This document shows positions 1 to 7,060 of a stretch of 22,335 nucleotides of DNA, in pieces. The notes below the pieces were generated by a model, which ran no database searches, was not told where the DNA came from, and was given only the letters and a program-made list of their open reading frames with translations. The number at the start of each line of letters is the position of its first letter. The stretch's first letter is position 1. The translations under genes and the position numbers were made by a program. This stretch comes from JBNKDD01 sp050288085 (GTDB lineage: Bacteria > Chloroflexota > Anaerolineae > Aggregatilineales > UBA3940). The DNA is taken from contig JBNKDD010000061.1 in assembly GCA_050288085.1 (NCBI GenBank), positions 1-22,335 on the forward strand. Direction: 5' to 3'.

Positions 1-1137
1 CAGGAACCCGATAAACATAATGACGGAACCACTCAGGTAGGGATAATTATAGTTGACATCGAAGATGAATCCGGCCCAGATGGGGCCGATGATGCGCCCC
101 AGATTCATAAACGAATTGCTCAGTCCCATTGCTTTACCCTGTCCTATTGTTGTTCGTTTTGAAATCAAAGACAGCACAGAGGGCCGGAGAAACGTTTTGG
201 ACAGGACAAAGAATCCGGTTGCAAGTAAGATCGTGATGTAAGTGTTAGCGGACAACAATACAAGAAAACCAACTGCCCCCATAAACAGCGAGACTTTGAT
301 AATCAGACTGTCACCCCACCGGCGGGTAAGGGTGCCGGTGAAAACTTTCCCGGCAGTGGATACGATACCTACCACCGTCAGGATCATCCCTACTTCTTTA
401 GTCCCGTAATGGAATTTCTCCAGCGCATACAGTCCAAAGACCGCTTCAAAGTTCGCCAGGCCAAAACTCGCAAGGAAAATCATGAATAACAGGATACCAA
501 TAGGGCCAAACACAGCCTGTCGTAAAAGGCCAAAGCCCTTTTTCTCGTTGGCCCTTTCAGTTTGCTGCCGATCCCCCGCCGTAAATGATTCGGGAAGCAT
601 GGCCAACACCAGGACAACTGTTACCACTGAAAACCCAGCCGATACAAAGAACGGTGTGGACAGCGTCATTGAACCCAGCCACCCGCCAAATCCCGGCCCC
701 AGTATGATCCCCAGTCCACTCGCTGCCCCCATAATACCCATGCCGCCGCCCCGGTCTTCTTCGGGCGTGACATCGCCGATGTACGCCATCGCCGTTGCAG
801 CCGTTGCCGAAGACAAAACACCAGACAATGCCCGCGCCGCAAATAGCATCCACAGTTTTGTCGATAGTCCAAGCAGCAGTGAGGATAACGCGTAACCCAT
901 CAGGCCGATGACCAGGATGGGTTTCCGGCCCACCCGGTCTGACAGGCTTCCCCACATTGGGCCAAAGATCAATTCCGTAAACGCGGCAGTCGCGACCAGT
1001 AATCCCAGTTCGCTCCCACTTCCGCCCAGTGCTTCGATATAGAAGGGGAATATGGGAATGACCATCCCAAAGCCGAGCATTACGATGACCAGCGCAGCCG
1101 ACAGGATTATGATACTTTTTCGATTGTTACCGTCCAT
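1..1137 (-). CDS. MFS drug-efflux-type transporter, C-terminus outside the window
   Basis: The reading frame stays open from the ATG at 1137 to the window edge (379 codons, no stop), so the C-terminal end is missing. The product is a very hydrophobic membrane protein of the major facilitator superfamily. MFS motif A is visible as GSLSDRVGRKP in the loop after the second helix. A motif-C-like GLGIILGPGFGGWLG lies in the fifth helix, as in the proton-antiport drug-efflux (DHA1) branch. By family it would export a small molecule in exchange for protons; the substrate cannot be read from sequence. I chose the ATG at 1137 because AAAGG lies 10 bases upstream. An in-frame ATG at 1146 has that AAAGG almost touching it. 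The gene follows the rifampicin-phosphotransferase-like gene on the same strand, which suggests paired inactivation and export, but this is inference. Confidence 0.88.
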   Translation of the reverse strand, partial: MDGNNRKSIIILSAALVIVMLGFGMVIPIFPFYIEALGGSGSELGLLVATAAFTELIFGPMWGSLSDRVGRKPILVIGLMGYALSSLLLGLSTKLWMLFAARALSGVLSSATAATAMAYIGDVTPEEDRGGGMGIMGAASGLGIILGPGFGGWLGSMTLSTPFFVSAGFSVVTVVLVLAMLPESFTAGDRQQTERANEKKGFGLLRQAVFGPIGILLFMIFLASFGLANFEAVFGLYALEKFHYGTKEVGMILTVVGIVSTAGKVFTGTLTRRWGDSLIIKVSLFMGAVGFLVLLSANTYITILLATGFFVLSKTFLRPSVLSLISKRTTIGQGKAMGLSNSFMNLGRIIGPIWAGFIFDVNYNYPYLSGSVIMFIGFL

Positions 1138-1163
1138 TTTTCGCATGCCTTTGTGATGAAATA

Positions 1164-1184
1164 GGGGCAGCTTGCCGCTGCCCC
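1164..1184 (-). other. GC-rich palindrome between the dikinase and MFS genes
   Basis: Two perfect 8-base arms, GGGGCAGC and GCTGCCCC, flank a 5-base loop that reads GGCAA on the minus strand. The element lies just after the stop of the dikinase gene and 27 bases before the MFS start. On the minus strand it is followed by TATTTCATC, too few T residues for a strong intrinsic terminator. It could be a weak terminator or attenuator, or a protein-binding palindrome controlling the MFS gene. Confidence 0.55.
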
Positions 1185-1196
1185 ACGATTGTCTTG

Positions 1197-3803
1197 TTAA
1201 TGCGAGTCGCTGTCTGATACAATGACTTCACCCGCGCCGCCATCAACGGTGATGGTTTGCCCGGAGCGAATAAGCTTAGTCGCCACCCCGGTGCCAAGTA
1301 CTGCCGGGATGCCATATTCACGGGCCACGATGGAACCGTGACTCAGCGGGCCGCCAATATCCGTCACAACAGCAGAGGCCATAGTAAACAGGGGTGTCCA
1401 GGCAGGCGTGGTGATCCCTGCCACCAGGACATCGCCCGGCTGCATCTTGCTGAATTCTTCCGGCCCATGCAGCACACAGGCAGGCGCAGTGACAACGCCT
1501 GGACTGGCACCCACCCCTTTAATGGTGTCGCCGCTGTGCTCACCATGCGCCAGGAACAGGTCAGTGTTGAGCCCCAGGTATTTTTCCGACTGTGGGAGTT
1601 GTGGCGGGGGCGCAACCTTCTTAGCTGCTTGCCAGAATGCCTTTCTCTCTTCGACAGCCTGGTGCAAGTCGGCCAGTGTGTCCCCGCTTTCCAACTGGGA
1701 AACCGCCTGTTCGACTTCATCCTGTTCTAACCAGAAGATATCCTCCGCCTGGGCGATCATCCCCCCGACAGCAAATCGCCGTCCCAACTCGTGCAGCATC
1801 TGCCGCACAACTGGGTATCCCAGGCCGATTTCGGCGATCCCATCCTCCCGGAGAGGGGCTTGCTTTTGCGCCCACTTGAGAGCTTTCTCATATGCCCAGC
1901 GTTTGAACCCTCGCCTGACACGTTCTTCTGCCAGCTTCATGGCTTGTTCTCTCCGACCGACGAAGTCACGCTGGCGCTCGTAGGGATTGGTGCCCTGCTT
2001 GCTGATGAACAACTTGAGCGTTTCCAGGAGCAGCGCCGGTTGATCCATCGGGAGCGGCTTCATAAAGTCCATGTCGTAAATCCCATAACCATGCCGGTTG
2101 AGATAGTCGCCAAAACGCTCGTGCCATTCACGCCAGTTGGCATCCGAAACGCCCTCCGGGGTTTGAGTGCCGCTGTACTGTTTTGCGATTTGCCCGGCTG
2201 GAGTCGAAGCGAGATAGGCGGCGAGGCCGTCCTGCTCACGACACCATATCGCAAGATCGTAAAGTGCCTTTTCGCTGCGAAGCGGTGCACTGTCGAAGCC
2301 CATCAGGAAAGCCGGGGCTTCGGGATCGCCGGGCTTCTGAACCATCTTCTTGTACACCATCGTGAAGAGCCCTTCACTTCCTGAAGATGGCCCCATGGTG
2401 CTGGCCATTAACGAGCCCAGGTGAAAAGAAAAAGCGGCCATAACCTGATTGATACCCTCAAGTAGTTCACTCGCGCTCATATCAGATGGCTGTTTATCTT
2501 CCCATTCGGTGACAGCTTCTCTGTATGGGGGAAGCGCAACAGTCTGCCAGTAATTGACTCCCTCCCGCATCATGTACGGTATTCTGGGCACCATACACAC
2601 CACCATTTTCAGTAATTCAAAACCTGACCAGTGTAAGTGCTCGTATGCATACCCGTTGATGGTCATCAGCAAGTTGCCGATCATGTCGTCTTTCGTGTTG
2701 AATACATCCACCCACATGCGATAAATACCCTGGTTGATAACTGAGAGCCCAAGCGTAGCAAACAAAGGGCTGAGGGGATCCGGCATCAGATCGACAATGC
2801 TGGTACGCATATACCGGCTTTTAGGATCAGGCATTGTCCACTCGATGGGGGTAGGAAGCGCCGTGATAGGCCGTGCCTGGACAATATCGATTTTGCCACC
2901 GGTCAGCGTCCATTCGATATCCATCGGCTGTCTATACAGCTCTTCGATCCGGGAGCCAATCTCCACCAGCGCCGTTGTGACCTGATCATCCAGCACCGGA
3001 GCCTTGCGCAGATTTTCCGGTACAGCCTGTTCTTCTGTGCCGCCACTGATCCGAACGGTCATCACCTCTTTGTCGGCGATATCGCGTGACAGAATCTGCC
3101 CGGTCGTTTTATCAACCGTGAGCGTGTCGGGAGTCACCAACCCGCCGACAATCGCTTCGCCCAGTCCCCAGGTTGCACTGATCATGACCTGATCCCGCTG
3201 CCCGGTTACCGGGTTAGCCGTGAACAGGATGCCCGCCGCCTCCGCAGGGACAAGCAGCTGGACGACGACCGCCAGGCTCACAGCTTCCTGATCGATCTTA
3301 TTCCGCATACGGTAGCCGATGGCGCGGGCCGTCCAGAGCGACGCCCAGCAGCGCTTTACAGCTTCCAACAGCGCGTCGACAGTTTGAATATTGAGATAGG
3401 TCTCTTGCTGACCGGCAAAGGAATGATCGGGCAGGTCTTCGGCAGTTGCCGAGGAACGCACAGCTACCGCGGGTGCATCGCCCGGCAGTTTGGCATAAGC
3501 TCTGGCTGCGGCATCGACAATTTCCGCCGGGATATGCGCCTGTTTAAACAATTCATAGATTGCTTGTGAAGCCGTTTCCAATGTGTCCGGCTGAGTGGTG
3601 TCGACCGATTTCAGAGCAGCACGGATACCCGGAAGCAGGTTGTTGTCTGCCACAAACCGATCATATGCCGCGGTTGTAAGATAGAACCCGTCCGGCACCG
3701 GCAATCCTGCTCCTGCCATCCGGGCAAGGGAGGCCCCCTTACCCCCTACCTGAGATAATGATGCACGTGTGTCTGCAAGTGAAATAATGAACTCATTTGT
3801 CAT
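1197..3803 (-). CDS. Rifampicin phosphotransferase-like dikinase (PEP-utilising family)
   Basis: This 868-residue protein has an N-terminal ATP-grasp (PPDK-N) domain at about residues 10-315, including GGKGASLARM near 20, VRSSATAEDL near 115 and VQARPIT near 310. A long central domain follows at about 320-760. A phosphohistidine swivel domain at about 770-860 carries the GGPLSHGSIVARE motif with catalytic His822. The TIM-barrel PEP-binding domain of true PEP synthase or PPDK is absent. Order and length match rifampicin phosphotransferase (Listeria Rph, about 867 residues, catalytic His825), which moves the beta-phosphate of ATP to rifamycin. Whether rifamycin is the substrate is unproven, since related proteins of this layout have unknown substrates. 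A ribosome site GAGGGGG lies 7 bases before the ATG. The small gene upstream ends 26 bases away, so the two are probably co-transcribed. Confidence 0.85.
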   Translation of the reverse strand: MTNEFIISLADTRASLSQVGGKGASLARMAGAGLPVPDGFYLTTAAYDRFVADNNLLPGIRAALKSVDTTQPDTLETASQAIYELFKQAHIPAEIVDAAARAYAKLPGDAPAVAVRSSATAEDLPDHSFAGQQETYLNIQTVDALLEAVKRCWASLWTARAIGYRMRNKIDQEAVSLAVVVQLLVPAEAAGILFTANPVTGQRDQVMISATWGLGEAIVGGLVTPDTLTVDKTTGQILSRDIADKEVMTVRISGGTEEQAVPENLRKAPVLDDQVTTALVEIGSRIEELYRQPMDIEWTLTGGKIDIVQARPITALPTPIEWTMPDPKSRYMRTSIVDLMPDPLSPLFATLGLSVINQGIYRMWVDVFNTKDDMIGNLLMTINGYAYEHLHWSGFELLKMVVCMVPRIPYMMREGVNYWQTVALPPYREAVTEWEDKQPSDMSASELLEGINQVMAAFSFHLGSLMASTMGPSSGSEGLFTMVYKKMVQKPGDPEAPAFLMGFDSAPLRSEKALYDLAIWCREQDGLAAYLASTPAGQIAKQYSGTQTPEGVSDANWREWHERFGDYLNRHGYGIYDMDFMKPLPMDQPALLLETLKLFISKQGTNPYERQRDFVGRREQAMKLAEERVRRGFKRWAYEKALKWAQKQAPLREDGIAEIGLGYPVVRQMLHELGRRFAVGGMIAQAEDIFWLEQDEVEQAVSQLESGDTLADLHQAVEERKAFWQAAKKVAPPPQLPQSEKYLGLNTDLFLAHGEHSGDTIKGVGASPGVVTAPACVLHGPEEFSKMQPGDVLVAGITTPAWTPLFTMASAVVTDIGGPLSHGSIVAREYGIPAVLGTGVATKLIRSGQTITVDGGAGEVIVSDSDSH

Positions 3804-3829
3804 GATGGTACCCCCTCTTCATACCCCGG

Positions 3830-4072
3830 TCATGAGGTTGGACCGGTGATACGTTTGACCGAAATCAATACCAAACCTAGATCCCATATTTTTACCAGTA
3901 AACCACGTAGTGCAGCCTGATCGGGGATCTGTCCGGTGAATATCGTTGTCGGAAATTTATCTTCTGACGCCTGGCGTTCGATCGTCATGCCATTGAGCCA
4001 ATCAGACCATCGTTCATTCAATTGACCAGAAACGACAATCTGGTAGGTAGCCGGTTGCTCATAATCTGGCAT
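3830..4072 (-). CDS. Small conserved protein of unknown function
   Basis: The product has 80 residues, beginning MPDYEQPATYQIVVSGQL. It resembles, from memory, a family of small proteins common in Chloroflexota and Actinobacteria, with a YxIxVxGxLxxRWSDW start and an ending like DQAALRGLLVKIWDLGLVLISV. I know no established function. It is soluble, has no signal peptide or membrane segment, and reads as a compact alpha/beta fold. The start at 4072 is preferred because GGAAGG lies 11 bases upstream and the family similarity begins there. An in-frame ATG at 4138 would add 22 unrelated residues. It sits between the LuxR-type regulator and the dikinase, and ends 26 bases before the dikinase start, so it may be an accessory protein or sensor of that unit. 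Confidence 0.75.
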   Translation of the reverse strand: MPDYEQPATYQIVVSGQLNERWSDWLNGMTIERQASEDKFPTTIFTGQIPDQAALRGLLVKIWDLGLVLISVKRITGPTS

Positions 4073-4182
4073 TGAATCATTTTCCTTCCAACTGATGTTT
4101 AACTCAGTGTAAAGCCTGCCGGAAGGATTAGCATCCATCAGGAGTTTATTCAGGGGTTTAGTTTTTGCGGGGAGGGGATTAG

Positions 4183-6822
4183 TTATAAGAGGCCCAGTTC
4201 TCTGGCACGCGCAACCGCCTGAATGCGATTACCGCTCCCAAGCTTGGTGTAAATGCTGGATGTATGAGCCTTCACGGTACCGATGGCAACCACTAGGTGA
4301 TCGGCAATTTGCGGATTGGTCAGCCCTTCGCCGATCAGTTGAAGCACTTCCATTTCACGTTCGGTGAGCGCATCAACTAACACGGTGCTCTGTTCGGAAG
4401 CCGGAAATGCAGCCAGTATGGAGCGGACATAGTCGGTGTGGATTCCCCGTTCAGCCGCCCGTCCGAGCAGTTGTGACATGGCCGCACCCTCATCGACGAA
4501 GCTCCGGATATAACCCCCTGGTTTTGCTGCCGCCAGCGCCTTTTCGATCCAGATCAGCGCCTGATCGGTTCGCCCTAATGCCTGCAAGGTTAGCGCCTTC
4601 AAAATCTGGACTTCAATTTCCCGGCGGCTTGGCCGCCACCCGAACCGCTCAAGCGCGGCCTCAAGCTGTTTGAGCAGGGTAAGCGCTTCAGCGTAACGAT
4701 GCTGCACCATCCACAAACGTATCAAAGTCAGGTATTGATGGTGACGCAGATGATAATCGAAGTAGGAGAGATCGTCCTCAAATTCAACCATATCGACAGG
4801 ATAGTCACTACCCGATTCTTTCAGCCACCGGACAGCTTCATCAATCTGCCCGACTAAGATGCAGAAACGCGCCTGCATAAGACTGACAAACCGGTCATCC
4901 AGGTCGAACGCATCTGAATCCAATGCCAGTTGGTAGCCACGTTCGAGTGTGCTCTGAGCTTCTTCCAGATCACCTTGAGAGACTCGAATAAAAGCCAGGG
5001 TGATATATCCATCGATGGTGGCTGTTTCGCTCCAGTTCTTGAGCAGTGTTATGCCCTCTTGTACATAACGCTCTGCCGATGGGAGGTCGTTCCATTCCCG
5101 CAGCAGTCCACTCAAACCAATCATCGCCATCCCGGCAATCGGCAGCGGATCGGTTTCAGTGGTCGCCAGGGTTAATGCTCGCTCATAGATGGCTTGTGCT
5201 TCGTAAAGCCTCCCCTGCCGCATATGGAGTTCGGCCATATGGCACAAGGTGATCACCATCACCAGCAGGTTGTCTGTTGTCTGCTCCGACTGTACAACAT
5301 CTCCTGCAAGCTGGCTGCCATCCTGGAGATCGCTTTCGGCAATTTCAGACATATTGGCAACCCAGGCGGCCATACCATAAAAGAACTTATCGTCCTCGGA
5401 TAATTGGAGCAGCGCATCAGAGGCCAGTGTATGGGCACGTTTCAATTGCCCCTGAAAGAGCGCTATAAAGGCGTTGAGTGGGAGTGAATGAACGGGAGCC
5501 AACTCATTGAGCTGCTGCAAGTGACTTCGTACCGCATTCAATGAATAGGTGCTTAACAGCAGCGCCCAGGTGTAATGGACATACAGGTTGGGGCGTGCCC
5601 GAATGTAAACGTCTGGTAACTGCTCCACCCACTTGAGAAGGCTCCTGCCCTGACTCCGCATGAGCATTGATTCGGCAGCGCAGGCAATCTGATCGGCGGC
5701 TTGTTCCAGGCTGCCTGCCTCAAAGTAATGCTGGATGGCATCTTCCGGGAACCCATTGTCTCGATACCAGTCAGCCGCCCGGGTATGTAATTCAGGGATC
5801 AGATCGCCTTGCTGCGTGGTCAGGCGTTGGCGCAAGAGATCGGAAAAGAGCTTATGGTAGGTATACCATCGCCGGTGTACATCTAATGTGGAAACAAACA
5901 GATTGGCCGTATGGAGATATTCAAGTGCCTGTTGTCCATCATCCTGGCCGGTGACCGCCGTACACAGCGACCCATTTAACCGTTCTAAGATGGATGTCTG
6001 TAACAAGAATTCCTTTATGGGTTCTGGCTGCCTGCCCAGTACTTCATCTATCAGGTAATCGGCAATATACTCGTGGCTGCCGGTGAATGTAGCGATGAAC
6101 GACCCAGGATTCTGTTGATCTTTCAGGGAAAGCCCGGCAAGTTGCAGCCCGGTGATCCAACCCTCGGTACGCCTTTCAATCTCGGCTATTTCGTTATCTG
6201 ATAGGTTGAGACCCATCGCCTGTTTAAGAAACGTGGCTGCTTCTTCGAAAGTGAAACAGAGGTCAGCCACTCGGATCTCAACCAACTGGTTCCGTGCACG
6301 CAGCCGGGCTAATGGCAGCGGTGGATCGGCTCTCGTGATGAGATAGATGTGCACCTGTGGGGGTAAATGTTCAATCAAGTAGGCAAGAACCTGGTGAATC
6401 GAGCGCTGATCGATCAGGTGATAATCATCAAGCACCAGGACAAGATCATGCGGCACTGCCACAAGCGTGTTGATGATGTGGGTGGCTGTAATTTCGATCA
6501 AAGAGTTTTGAAAAGGTTGGCGCAGCAAGTCGATAGGCTCTTTAAGTTCCGGCGCAACCTTTACCAGAGCCGTGACGACATAATTGAGGAAACGGGCGAT
6601 GTCGTTATCTGTTTCGTCTAACGATACCCAGGCCGCTGGTATATCAACCTGGTTAACCCATTCAGCAACAAGAGTTGTCTTACCGGAACCGGGCGAAGAT
6701 GAGACAACCGTCAGTTTGCGAGTCAGCCCTTCGCTCAGTTTACTGAGAAGCCGCTCACGTACGACTACCCCTGGCCTCACCGGTGGAATTTGTAGTTTGG
6801 TTGCCAGAATCACGGTATCCAT
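4183..6822 (-). CDS. LuxR-family ATP-dependent regulator, MalT/LAL type
   Basis: The product is 879 residues long, typical for large ATP-binding LuxR (LAL) regulators such as MalT. It begins with the characteristic LATKLQIPPVRPG. It has a Walker A motif SSPGSGKTT at about 42-50 and a Walker B motif LVLVLDDYHL at about 127-136. A winged-helix/NACHT-like section follows, then helical TPR-like repeats at about 340-780. A C-terminal LuxR helix-turn-helix lies at about 819-879 (LTEREMEVLQ ... GTVKAHTSSI). Family members are cytoplasmic activators that oligomerise on DNA after binding an inducer and ATP. There are two in-frame ATGs, at 6834 and 6822. AGGA touches the first, whereas the second has GGA 7 bases and AGGA 12 bases upstream, so I use 6822. 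It is the first gene of the minus-strand unit with the small protein, dikinase and MFS genes, which it may control. Confidence 0.92.
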   Translation of the reverse strand: MDTVILATKLQIPPVRPGVVVRERLLSKLSEGLTRKLTVVSSSPGSGKTTLVAEWVNQVDIPAAWVSLDETDNDIARFLNYVVTALVKVAPELKEPIDLLRQPFQNSLIEITATHIINTLVAVPHDLVLVLDDYHLIDQRSIHQVLAYLIEHLPPQVHIYLITRADPPLPLARLRARNQLVEIRVADLCFTFEEAATFLKQAMGLNLSDNEIAEIERRTEGWITGLQLAGLSLKDQQNPGSFIATFTGSHEYIADYLIDEVLGRQPEPIKEFLLQTSILERLNGSLCTAVTGQDDGQQALEYLHTANLFVSTLDVHRRWYTYHKLFSDLLRQRLTTQQGDLIPELHTRAADWYRDNGFPEDAIQHYFEAGSLEQAADQIACAAESMLMRSQGRSLLKWVEQLPDVYIRARPNLYVHYTWALLLSTYSLNAVRSHLQQLNELAPVHSLPLNAFIALFQGQLKRAHTLASDALLQLSEDDKFFYGMAAWVANMSEIAESDLQDGSQLAGDVVQSEQTTDNLLVMVITLCHMAELHMRQGRLYEAQAIYERALTLATTETDPLPIAGMAMIGLSGLLREWNDLPSAERYVQEGITLLKNWSETATIDGYITLAFIRVSQGDLEEAQSTLERGYQLALDSDAFDLDDRFVSLMQARFCILVGQIDEAVRWLKESGSDYPVDMVEFEDDLSYFDYHLRHHQYLTLIRLWMVQHRYAEALTLLKQLEAALERFGWRPSRREIEVQILKALTLQALGRTDQALIWIEKALAAAKPGGYIRSFVDEGAAMSQLLGRAAERGIHTDYVRSILAAFPASEQSTVLVDALTEREMEVLQLIGEGLTNPQIADHLVVAIGTVKAHTSSIYTKLGSGNRIQAVARARELGLL

Positions 6823-6847
6823 AGATCTGTCCATTCCTGACAGTTTA

Positions 6848-6853
6848 ATTATA
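6848..6853 (-). promoter_or_regulatory. Probable -10 box of the LuxR-headed unit
   Basis: The minus strand reads TATAAT exactly here. A transcript would begin near 6841, leaving about 6 bases before the ATG at 6834 but about 19 before the ATG at 6822, which supports the later start. No good -35 hexamer is seen 16-18 bases upstream, so an activator may be needed, or the match may be chance. Confidence 0.5.
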
Positions 6854-6930
6854 CTCAGCTATCAGTTAGGGATGTTCGCCAGGAACGAGTGCATTAATTA
6901 TGTGCTTCACAGTGTATACTTAGCATAGTC

Positions 6931-6954
6931 GCGGTAGGCTGTTGACCTATCCGC
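6931..6954. promoter_or_regulatory. Inverted repeat in the divergent intergenic region
   Basis: GCGGTAGG and CCTATCCGC pair with one bulged base around the 7-base spacer CTGTTGA. It lies between the divergent LuxR-type gene and the CWH43-like membrane gene. It could be a regulator-binding site or a weak hairpin in a leader. A TATACT at 6915-6920 lies upstream on the plus strand but has no convincing -35 partner. The rest of 6854-7060 shows nothing I can name. Confidence 0.25.
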
Positions 6955-7060
6955 AGTTCGTTTTCTCCATTGTAAACAGAGTGCAATCCACTGGTGGGTA
7001 TTAACCGGCATCTGTGCTTATTCTCTGGGGTTTAACCTGTAGACACTCGAAAGGCCGCTT

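Noticed and set aside
482..955. Open frames on both strands within the MFS gene
   Set aside because: They are alternative-frame shadows. The true frame on the minus strand is continuous from 1137 to 1 and encodes a transporter.
1197..3803. Calling the dikinase PEP synthase (ppsA)
   Set aside because: The C-terminal PEP-binding TIM barrel is missing and the order ATP-grasp, central domain, His domain fits the rifampicin phosphotransferase type instead.
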